Of a stretch of 64,000 nucleotides of DNA, positions 58,582-64,000 are shown one piece after another (position 1 is the stretch's first letter; each line of letters opens with the position of its first letter). This DNA is from Streptomyces sp. RFCAC02 (lineage in GTDB: Bacteria; Actinomycetota; Actinomycetes; Streptomycetales; Streptomycetaceae): NCBI RefSeq assembly GCF_004193175.1, contig NZ_SAUH01000001.1, positions 5,427,501 to 5,491,500 on the forward strand, read 5' to 3'. The position numbers and the translations under genes are program-made. The notes under the pieces were generated by a model. The model did no database searches and was not told the origin of the DNA. It was given only the letters and a program-made list of their open reading frames with translations.

Positions 58582-58600
58582 GCCCCGCTCGTGGCGGGGC
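58582..58600 (+). terminator. Hairpin downstream of the DUF262 gene
   Basis: GCCCCGC and GCGGGGC form a 7-bp stem with a 5-nt loop. It is a plausible terminator for the defence gene. Confidence 0.4.
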
Positions 58601-58651
58601 TTGCGCGCTGTCCGTGCTCTTACGGGACCTCGGAGAGCCCCTGGCAGCAGA

Positions 58652-58676
58652 AAAACCCCAGGTCGACTGGGGTTTT
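58652..58676. terminator. Bidirectional intrinsic terminator between tRNA-Leu and the DUF262 gene
   Basis: AAAACCCCAG-gtcga-CTGGGGTTTT is a 10-bp stem with T runs on both strands, the clearest classical terminator in the window. It ends the tRNA-Leu transcript (minus strand) 8 bp after its 3' end. Confidence 0.9.
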
Positions 58677-58683
58677 CAGTGAG

Positions 58684-58768
58684 TGTCCGAGGGGGGACTT
58701 GAACCCCCACGCCCTTAAACGGGCACTAGCACCTCAAGCTAGCGCGTCTGCCATTCCGCCACCCGGAC
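58684..58768 (-). tRNA. leuT: tRNA-Leu (anticodon GAG)
   Basis: The minus strand folds as a class II tRNA: acceptor GTCCGGG/CTCGGAC with A as discriminator, anticodon stem CTAGC/GCTAG around loop TTGAGGT (anticodon GAG, reads CUC/CUU), a long variable arm GCCC/GGGC typical of tRNA-Leu, and T arm GGGGG-TTCAAGT-CCCCC. CCA is not encoded. A terminator follows directly. The gene symbol is only a generic label. Confidence 0.95.
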
Positions 58769-58861
58769 GAGGTGTGCGCGCGACCTGTGGGGTCGCGGTG
58801 ACATGGGCAACCATACCAAGTCCCGCGTGGTGTCCGCGCCGCGATTCCCTCCCTGTGCCGG

Positions 58862-59494
58862 TCAGCTCGCCAGCTCGGAGGAGGACGTACCCAGCGCCTT
58901 CAGCCAGGACGGGCCGCTGAGCAGTTCCAGGAGCAGCAGGAGGCGGGTCAACGGGTCCCACTCGGGGTCGTCCTGCGCCGGGCCGGTGCCGTTGTCGTCG
59001 GCCGGCTGCTCCGAGAGCAGCGCCCACACGGCCTTGCCGTGGCGGTCCGGTGTGGTCCAGCCCCAGTTCGCGGCGAGAGAGGCGAGGACATGCAGCCCGC
59101 GGCCCGATTCGCGCAGGAAGTCGGGCTCCTTGAGGCGGGGGGCGTCGCGGCCGGGGTCGAAGACGGCGCACAGGACCGCCTGTTCGCAGTGGACCAGGCT
59201 GAGGAGGAACGGCTGGTCCACCGTCGCCGGGGGCATCGGGCGGTGGCCGACGCTCACCGGGCGGCCGTAGCGGACGGCGTTCGTCACCAGCTCGGAGACG
59301 ATCACCGAGGCGTCGTCGACCAGGGATCCGAGCCCCCAGCCGCGCAGGGTGCGTGACGTCAGGCGGCGCGCCTCACCGGCCGAACCGGCGGTACAGGCCA
59401 GCGGGAAGGTCACGAAGCCTGCCGCGTCCACGACCCCTCTGGGAGCTGGTGCCATCACGTGGGGCGCCGTTGCTGCGAACGGAAGAGCTGGCAT
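58862..59494 (-). CDS. HATPase protein (AbaA/anti-sigma type) of a WhiJ-like cluster
   Basis: A 210-residue protein with a GHKL ATPase domain as in RsbW/SpoIIAB: N-box SELVTNAVRYG, then a short lid and ESGRGLHVLASLAANWG (G2-type box). Streptomyces genomes hold many such proteins beside DUF397 and XRE genes in the WhiJ family of developmental loci. It may act as a protein kinase or anti-sigma-like partner of the adjacent regulator. ATG 59494 has GGAGG 7 nt upstream. Divergent from the DUF397 gene over a repeat-bearing promoter. Confidence 0.85.
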   Translation of the reverse strand: MPALPFAATAPHVMAPAPRGVVDAAGFVTFPLACTAGSAGEARRLTSRTLRGWGLGSLVDDASVIVSELVTNAVRYGRPVSVGHRPMPPATVDQPFLLSLVHCEQAVLCAVFDPGRDAPRLKEPDFLRESGRGLHVLASLAANWGWTTPDRHGKAVWALLSEQPADDNGTGPAQDDPEWDPLTRLLLLLELLSGPSWLKALGTSSSELAS

Positions 59495-59573
59495 GACGAC
59501 CTCCGCGACGTGCTGGGACCGCCCTGGGGCGGCGGCTCCGCTAAGTCCATCCTCAACCCACACAGCGTATCGC

Positions 59574-59651
59574 TGCAAGTACATCGTAAAGAACGAATGC
59601 AAGAACGCCTGCAAGGACGGATGCAAGAACATCTGCAAGAACAGATGCAAG
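59574..59651. repeat. TGCAAG box array on an exact 12-bp pitch
   Basis: TGCAAG starts at 59574, 59598, 59610, 59622, 59634 and 59646; the missing position 59586 holds the related GTAAAG. Around four of the boxes the repeat extends to TGCAAGAAC. The array lies between the divergent HATPase and DUF397 genes, where the promoters must be, and is a probable operator array. Confidence 0.85.
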
Positions 59652-59738
59652 AACGCCGGGAGTTGGGGCAGAATCCACGCAGTGGCCGTCCGCCCGCTGT
59701 GCGGGCGGCGGTCGTGTCGACGGAAGGTAGGAGTGCAT

Positions 59739-59981
59739 ATGCCGCAGCTCGTCAACGGTGTGCCGGCCGGCCGGATCGAGGGTGCCGCCTGGCGCAAGAG
59801 CGCACGCAGCAACCCGAACGGCAACTGCGTCGAGGTCGCGGCCCTGCCCGGCGGGGATGTCGCCGTGCGCAACTCCCGGGACCCCCAGGGGCCGGCGCTC
59901 ATCTACACCCGCGCGGAGATGACGGCGTTCGTCCTCGGCGCGAAGGACGGCGACTTCGACGACCTCGTGGACCGGGGCTGA
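59739..59981 (+). CDS. DUF397 protein of a WhiJ-like cluster
   Basis: An 80-residue protein with the DUF397 hallmarks WRKSARSNPNGNCVEVA and VAVRNSRDPQGPAL. Such small proteins are partners of XRE/WhiJ-like regulators in actinomycetes and may act as their antitoxin-like or anti-regulator element. ATG 59739 has AGGAG 6 nt upstream. It precedes the XRE gene by 92 bp that hold GTTGC-N6-GCAAC (59996-60011). Confidence 0.9.
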   Translation: MPQLVNGVPAGRIEGAAWRKSARSNPNGNCVEVAALPGGDVAVRNSRDPQGPALIYTRAEMTAFVLGAKDGDFDDLVDRG

Positions 59982-59995
59982 CCGTTACGCCCTGA

Positions 59996-60011
59996 GTTGC
60001 CCGGGAGCAAC
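59996..60011. promoter_or_regulatory. GTTGC-N6-GCAAC palindrome before the XRE gene
   Basis: A perfect 5-bp inverted repeat whose half-site GCAAC resembles the GCAAG core of the 12-bp array. It lies between the DUF397 and XRE genes, so the same regulator could bind both places. TGCAACACT also occurs at 60032. Confidence 0.4.
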
Positions 60012-60073
60012 TGTACGCCCGGCTCGAACAGTGCAACACTGGGCGCGAATTCAACACTCAGGGGACAACGCTC

Positions 60074-61003
60074 ATGGCGCCAGTTCAGCCAGGTCAGGCC
60101 TCTTCCGTGCGGGACCTCCTCGCCCGCCCGAGGGGTGGCCCGACGGTCCTGCGGATCGTCCTCGGCACCCACCTGCGCCGCCTCCGCGAGGAGTGCCACA
60201 TCAGCAGGGAGGCGGCCGGGGAGGCCATCCGTGCCTCGCACGCGAAGATCAGCCGCCTCGAACTGGGCCGGGTGGGCGCGAAGGAGCGCGATGTCGCCGA
60301 CCTCCTGACGCTCTACGGAGTGGACGACGAGCCGCGTCGCGGCCAGCTCATCGCGCTCGCCCGGCAGGCCGGCACGCCCGGCTGGTGGCAGAAGTACAAC
60401 GACGTCCTGCCGAGCTGGTTCGAGACGCTCATCGGTCTCGAGGAGGCGGCGTCGGTCATCCGCACCTATGAGGTGCAGTTCGTCCCGGGGCTCCTCCAGA
60501 CCCCCGACTACGCCAGGGCGTGCATCCGCCTCGGCCATCCCCGCGCCGGCGAGCGCGAGATCGAGCGCCGGCTCGAACTGCGCATGGAGCGGCAGAACCT
60601 CCTCTTCAAGGAGGACGCGCCGAAGCTCTGGGCCGTGGTGGACGAGGCGGCGCTGCGGCGTCCCCTCGGCGGCAAGCGGGCGATGCGGGAGCAGCTCCGC
60701 CACCTCCGCGAGGTCGCGGACCAGCCGAACATCACCCTGCAGATCGCGCCGTTCCGCATGGGCGGTCTCGCGGCGGCGGGCGGGCCGGTCACCATCCTGC
60801 GGTTCTCCGAGCCCGACCTGCCGGACATCGTCTATCTCGAACAGCTCAACAGCGCCCTGTACCTGGACAAGCGCGATGACGTCGAGGACTACCTCGCCGT
60901 CATGGACAGCCTGTGCGCGACCGCGGAACCCCACCGGAAGACCGGGGTGTTCCTCGATCAGCTCCGCCTGCTCGACAGCCTGAAGGACGAGGAGACGGAC
61001 TGA
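60074..61003 (+). CDS. XRE-family regulator with DUF5753 (WhiJ-like)
   Basis: A 309-residue protein: helix-turn-helix at about residues 28-80 (LGTHLRRLREECHISREAAG, HAKISRLELGRVG), followed by a DUF5753 C-terminal domain (FVPGLLQTPDYARA, LQIAPFRMGG, FLDQLRLLDSL). WhiJ and its relatives repress developmental genes. Together with the HATPase and DUF397 genes it makes the classic three-gene WhiJ-like set. ATG 60074 has GGGGACAA upstream. It is the natural candidate to bind the TGCAAG array. Confidence 0.92.
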   Translation: MAPVQPGQASSVRDLLARPRGGPTVLRIVLGTHLRRLREECHISREAAGEAIRASHAKISRLELGRVGAKERDVADLLTLYGVDDEPRRGQLIALARQAGTPGWWQKYNDVLPSWFETLIGLEEAASVIRTYEVQFVPGLLQTPDYARACIRLGHPRAGEREIERRLELRMERQNLLFKEDAPKLWAVVDEAALRRPLGGKRAMREQLRHLREVADQPNITLQIAPFRMGGLAAAGGPVTILRFSEPDLPDIVYLEQLNSALYLDKRDDVEDYLAVMDSLCATAEPHRKTGVFLDQLRLLDSLKDEETD

Positions 61004-61027
61004 TCTCCACGCCGGCCGGGCGCGGGG

Positions 61028-61996
61028 TCATCCCGGCACGTGGGCGTCCAGCCAGGCGATGAGGTCCTCCTCGACCTCGGCGCTGTTGGTCTCGTTGAGG
61101 ATCTCGTGGCGGGCGCCCGGGTAGGCCCGCCACGTCAGGTCGCGTGTGCCCGCGTAGCGGAAGTCCTCCAGCAGTTCGTAGACCAGGGTCATGCCGCTGT
61201 GGCACGGGTCCTGGTCGCCCACCGCCATGTGCACGGGCAGGCCGGGGGGCACGCGTGCCTGGCGGGCCGGGTCGTTGATCGTCCGCACACCCAGCACCCA
61301 GTCGAGGGCGAGGCCCGCACTGAACGGGAAACCGCAGTCCTCGTCGGCGACGTACCGGTCCACCTCGGCCTCGTCGCGCGACAGCCACTCGAAGCCGGTC
61401 CGGTGCGCGTAAGGGGCGTTGAAGGACGCGAACAGGTCGCCGACGAACGACGATGCGGCCGACCGGCCCCCGACCTCGATCTCCTCCCGGAGCCGCTGGA
61501 TCGCCCCTTCCGTCTCGCAGCCCGGCAGGGAGCGGAAGGTCCCCGACAGGATGAGCCCCGCGAGCGTATCGCCGTACGTCTGTGCGAAGTCCCTGGCGAG
61601 CTGGGACCCCATGCTGTGGCCGAGCATCACCAGGGGAACGCCCGGCAGGTCCGCGCGGGCGCGGGCCGCGACGGCCGCGAGGTCGGTGACGACGGCCCGC
61701 CATCCGGAGTCGCCCACGACGCCCCGGCCGCCGGTGCGGGGCGCGGTCGCGCCGTGACCGCGGTGGTCGGACGCCACGACCGCGTAACCGCGGGCGGCGA
61801 GCCCGCGGGCGAACCGGTCGTAGCGCCGGGCGTGCTCGGCCGCGCCGTGCACGATCTGCACCCAGGCGCGGGGCGGCGCCGCGGAGGGGAGCCAGGTGTA
61901 GGTGGCGATCGGCACGCCGTCGGGGGCCGGCGTGACGCCGGCGCGCATGCGCCCGGCCGGTCCGTCCCCTGCGGTGCGCGCGCTGTCCTCGGTCAT
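61028..61996 (-). CDS. Alpha/beta hydrolase, monoacylglycerol lipase-like
   Basis: A 322-residue hydrolase. IVHGAAEHARRYDRFARGL is the diagnostic serine aminopeptidase S33/MGL entry; the nucleophile lies in LGHSMGSQ, with the acid in VGDQDPC and the His in GARHEIL. It should cleave monoglycerides or lysophospholipids. ATG 61996 has AGGAG 10-11 nt upstream. It converges on the XRE gene and diverges from the sugar kinase. Confidence 0.9.
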   Translation of the reverse strand: MTEDSARTAGDGPAGRMRAGVTPAPDGVPIATYTWLPSAAPPRAWVQIVHGAAEHARRYDRFARGLAARGYAVVASDHRGHGATAPRTGGRGVVGDSGWRAVVTDLAAVAARARADLPGVPLVMLGHSMGSQLARDFAQTYGDTLAGLILSGTFRSLPGCETEGAIQRLREEIEVGGRSAASSFVGDLFASFNAPYAHRTGFEWLSRDEAEVDRYVADEDCGFPFSAGLALDWVLGVRTINDPARQARVPPGLPVHMAVGDQDPCHSGMTLVYELLEDFRYAGTRDLTWRAYPGARHEILNETNSAEVEEDLIAWLDAHVPG

Positions 61997-62099
61997 CGCT
62001 GCGTCACTCCTCGTCGAGTCCGGGGGAGAGTGCGGCAAGTATCGTGCGATCGGCCCGCGGTGTCGCGCGGGAGTGATGAGGAAGGATCGGGGTGGTTCC

Positions 62100-63002
62100 G
62101 TGAGCGGGTCCGGGAGCCGGGTCACAGTCGTCGGCGAGGTCCTGGTGGATCTCCTGTGGCGTGCGGGCGAAACGGAACTCCGCGCCGTCCCGGGCGGCAG
62201 CCCCGCCAATGTCGCGGTCGGCCTGCACCGTCTCGGCCGCCCGGTCACGCTCCTCACGGCGTGGGGCGACGACGCGCCCGGCGTCGTGGTGGCCGAGCAC
62301 CTGGCGGGCATCGGCGTGGACGTGCGGCGCGTGCCGTCGGGCACCGACCGCACACTGCTCGCCCTGGCACACCTGGACGGGGACGGCGGTGCGACCTACG
62401 ACTTCCTGGGGGGCTGGGACCCGCGGGAACTGTCCGTGCCCGGTGACACCGCGGTGCTCCACACCGGTTCGCTCGCCGTCGTGGTCCAGCCGGGTGCCGA
62501 CCGGGTGCGGGAGCTGTGCCGCACCCTGCGGCGCGGCGGCACGACGGTCGTCGCCGACCTGAACGTGCGGCCCGCCGTCCAGCCGGACCGGGACGCCTAC
62601 CGCGCGGCGTGCCGCGATCTCGCCGGTTCGGCGGACGTGCTCAAGGCCAGCGAGGAGGACCTGGCGTGGCTGTTCCCCGGCCTCGCGCCCGCGGACGCCG
62701 CGCGGGAGCTGCTCGCCGAGGGACCCCGGCTCGTCGCCGTCACGCTCGGCGCGGAGGGCGCGATCGGCGTCACGGCGGCGGACGAGGTGCGCGTGGCGGC
62801 GCCGCGGGTCCGCGTCGTGGACACGGTGGGCGCCGGCGACACGTTCCAGGCGGCCCTGCTCGACGCGGTCGCCGAGCAGGGCGGCCCGCCACGGGGGCCG
62901 GAGGCCCTGACGGCCGTGCTCACGCGGTGCGCGAGGGCCGCCGCGATCACGTGCACCCGGCCGGGGGCCGACCCGCCCACCCGGGCCGCCCTCGGCGCCT
63001 GA
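62100..63002 (+). CDS. PfkB-family carbohydrate kinase (fructokinase-like)
   Basis: A 300-residue kinase. PGGSPANVAVGLHRLG is the PfkB N-terminal signature, and DTVGAGDTFQAALL holds the catalytic Asp and anion hole (GAGD). It phosphorylates a sugar, probably fructose, at a primary hydroxyl. The start is either GTG 62100, with AAGGA too far upstream, or ATG 62076, with GGGAG too close; I take the former. Confidence 0.88.
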   Translation: MSGSGSRVTVVGEVLVDLLWRAGETELRAVPGGSPANVAVGLHRLGRPVTLLTAWGDDAPGVVVAEHLAGIGVDVRRVPSGTDRTLLALAHLDGDGGATYDFLGGWDPRELSVPGDTAVLHTGSLAVVVQPGADRVRELCRTLRRGGTTVVADLNVRPAVQPDRDAYRAACRDLAGSADVLKASEEDLAWLFPGLAPADAARELLAEGPRLVAVTLGAEGAIGVTAADEVRVAAPRVRVVDTVGAGDTFQAALLDAVAEQGGPPRGPEALTAVLTRCARAAAITCTRPGADPPTRAALGA

Positions 63003-63019
63003 CGCCGTCCGCCGGCACG

Positions 63020-63241
63020 TCAGGCTTCCGCCTCGTCCTCCAGACGGAAACCGACTTTCAGGCCCACCTGGAAGTGCGCCACGCGCCCGTCCTCGATGTG
63101 CCCGCGCACCTGCGTCACCTCGAACCACTCCAGCATCCGCAGGGTGCGGGACGCGCGGTCGACCGCGTTGCGGACGGCGTCGTCCACACTCTCGGTGGAC
63201 GACCCGACGATCTCCGTCACCCGGTAGATGTGTTCGCTCAC
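63020..63241 (-). CDS. Dodecin
   Basis: A 73-residue protein matching dodecin: [24 protein letters not shown] and [24 protein letters not shown]. It forms a hollow 12-mer that stores flavin (FMN, riboflavin). GTG 63241 has GGGAGG 6 nt upstream. It converges with the sugar kinase gene. Confidence 0.92.
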   Translation of the reverse strand: MSEHIYRVTEIVGSSTESVDDAVRNAVDRASRTLRMLEWFEVTQVRGHIEDGRVAHFQVGLKVGFRLEDEAEA

Positions 63242-63343
63242 GATGGCCTCCCGGAAGCTGTCGTCACCGACACCGCTCCTCCACCGTGCACCCGCGGCGT
63301 CCCATCCGCGACCTCGGCCGCCGTCCCGCGGGGCACGCGATGC

Positions 63344-63349
63344 TACCCT
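63344..63349 (+). promoter_or_regulatory. -10 element for the glyA leader
   Basis: TACCCT fits the TAnnnT -10 pattern, and transcription from it would begin at about 63356, exactly the first base of the predicted ZTP riboswitch stem P1. Confidence 0.45.
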
Positions 63350-63355
63350 CGCTGC

Positions 63356-63436
63356 GGGCCGTGACTGGCGCGTCGAAGATGGACAACCATCGGGGAGCGG
63401 CCCCCGCCGAGCGATGAGGAGCCGTGCGCCTGGGCC
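63356..63436 (+). ncRNA. ZTP (pfl-motif) riboswitch controlling glyA
   Basis: The leader has all pfl-motif marks in order: P1 GGGCCG paired with CGGCCC (63356-63361 and 63398-63403), the conserved GTGACTGGCG, an inner hairpin ATGG-acaa-CCAT followed by CGGGGAGCGG, then a spacer and the conserved GCGCCTGGGC that makes the pseudoknot. It senses ZTP/ZMP (10-formyl-THF shortage) and in actinobacteria commonly precedes glyA and other one-carbon genes. It ends about 28 nt before the start codon, so it probably controls translation or an overlapping terminator. Confidence 0.88.
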
Positions 63437-63464
63437 GTCGCGACTCACCTCTGGAGGCCCCGCA

Positions 63465-64000
63465 GTGACCGCAGATTCCACGACATCCGCCACGGCGTCC
63501 ACGGCGTTCCGCAGCAGCCTGGACGTGATCCGCGGTGTCGAGCCGAGGATCGCCGACGCCATCGGCCGCGAGATCGAGGACCAGCGTGCCTCGCTCAAGC
63601 TCATCGCCAGTGAGAACTACGCCTCCCCGGCGGTGCTCCTCACCATGGGCAACTGGATGAGCGACAAGTACGCCGAGGGCACCGTCGGCCGCCGCTTCTA
63701 CGCGGGCTGCCGGAACGTCGACACCGTCGAGTCGGTGGCCGCCGAGCACGCGCGCGAGCTGTTCGGCGCCCGGCACGCCTACGTCCAGCCGCACTCCGGC
63801 ATCGACGCGAACCTCGTGGCGTTCTGGGCCGTTCTCGCCGCCCGGGTGGAGAGCCCGGCGCTGGAGCGCGCCGGTGTCCGGCAGGTCAACGACCTGACCG
63901 AGGCCGACTGGTCCGCGCTCCGCCGCGAGCTGGGCAACCAGCGCATGCTCGGCATGTCCCTGGACGCGGGCGGTCACCTGACGCACGGCTTCCGGCCCAA
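63465..64000 (+). CDS. glyA: Serine hydroxymethyltransferase (3' truncated)
   Basis: The first 178 codons of Gly[14 protein letters not shown] (substrate loop), [17 protein letters not shown] and [16 protein letters not shown]. It is a PLP enzyme that makes glycine and 5,10-methylene-THF from serine. The gene runs off the window. The [11 protein letters not shown] and extended HSGIDANL stretches fit the longer actinomycete form. GTG 63465 has GGAGG 7 nt upstream. It lies behind a ZTP riboswitch, so it is induced when 10-formyl-THF falls. Confidence 0.95.
   Translation, partial: MTADSTTSATASTAFRSSLDVIRGVEPRIADAIGREIEDQRASLKLIASENYASPAVLLTMGNWMSDKYAEGTVGRRFYAGCRNVDTVESVAAEHARELFGARHAYVQPHSGIDANLVAFWAVLAARVESPALERAGVRQVNDLTEADWSALRRELGNQRMLGMSLDAGGHLTHGFRP

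Noticed and set aside
55926..58768. Integrated mobile element at tRNA-Leu
   Set aside because: No integrase, excisionase or duplicated tRNA 3' end is visible; only the position is suggestive, so it is kept as a low-score finding.
59574..59651. CRISPR array
   Set aside because: Repeats are 6-9 bp on a 12-bp pitch, with no 28-37-bp repeats, unique spacers or cas genes.
59349..59981. N-terminally extended DUF397 protein with a Cys-Lys-Asn repeat
   Set aside because: DUF397 has its own ATG with AGGAG at 59739; the upstream part overlaps the HATPase gene and merely translates the 12-bp DNA repeats.

Overview
The window is chromosomal DNA from a Streptomyces-type actinomycete. The base composition is very G+C rich and third codon positions are almost all G or C. 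Family markers agree with this: Lsr2, a WhiJ-like HATPase/DUF397/XRE trio, a SigB/F-family sigma factor, a monomeric NADP isocitrate dehydrogenase, DUF4032, a PF04672-type methyltransferase and 14-bp CebR-type operators. About 54 protein genes (two cut by the window edges) and one tRNA-Leu are supported. I see no rRNA, insertion sequence, CRISPR array or prophage.

Layout. 0-5.7 kb: tail of an unknown gene, a ZIP metal transporter preceded by a 13-codon coupled ORF, an ABC-2 exporter pair whose permease carries a single-base frameshift, a cytochrome P450, and a SigB/F-type sigma factor with a disturbed N-terminus. 5.7-11 kb: a CBS-pair protein behind a SigB-like promoter, DUF2267, then a tight set of SDR, CrtI-like flavoprotein, SRPBCC protein and zinc alcohol dehydrogenase. 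11-18 kb: MFS exporter, a CNNM/CorC pair (the second runs without a stop into a DUF2795 module), a GH31 alpha-glycosidase and a lipoprotein. 18-25.5 kb: MutA-MutB-MeaB methylmalonyl-CoA mutase operon, nucleoside hydrolase, TetR regulator. 25.5-33.6 kb: TetR-controlled DHA2 exporter, DUF4032 kinase-fold protein, PhoD phosphatase, WS/DGAT-like acyltransferase, an unrecognised gene, and a serine beta-lactamase-fold protein that lacks two of three catalytic motifs.

33.7-43 kb is a mannan/cellulose utilisation region: GH2 beta-mannosidase, aldo/keto reductase, LacI regulator, Rsm22-like methyltransferase, GH5 lipoprotein, and a CBM35-GH26-CBM2 mannanase with a perfect CebR operator. A second secreted GH5 (X2 and CBM46 modules, near-perfect CebR site) lies at 54-55.8 kb, so both secreted enzymes probably answer to cellulose or mannan oligosaccharides. 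43.3-44.0 kb is non-coding and holds a decayed ~170-bp tandem repeat. 44-54 kb holds a lactonase, APC transporter, leaderless lsr2, GNAT acetyltransferase, two methyltransferases, isocitrate dehydrogenase and a chloroperoxidase-like hydrolase.

55.9-61 kb is the most unusual part. A single 847-residue protein joins a DUF262/DUF1524 (GmrSD-like, type IV restriction) core to an alkyltransferase-like domain that lacks the alkyl-acceptor cysteine. It sits beside tRNA-Leu(GAG) and is a strong anti-phage defence candidate. Next to it is the WhiJ-like trio, whose divergent promoter carries a TGCAAG box repeated on an exact 12-bp pitch, a likely operator array for the XRE regulator. The window ends with a lipase-like hydrolase, a PfkB kinase, dodecin and glyA, the last preceded by a ZTP (pfl) riboswitch.
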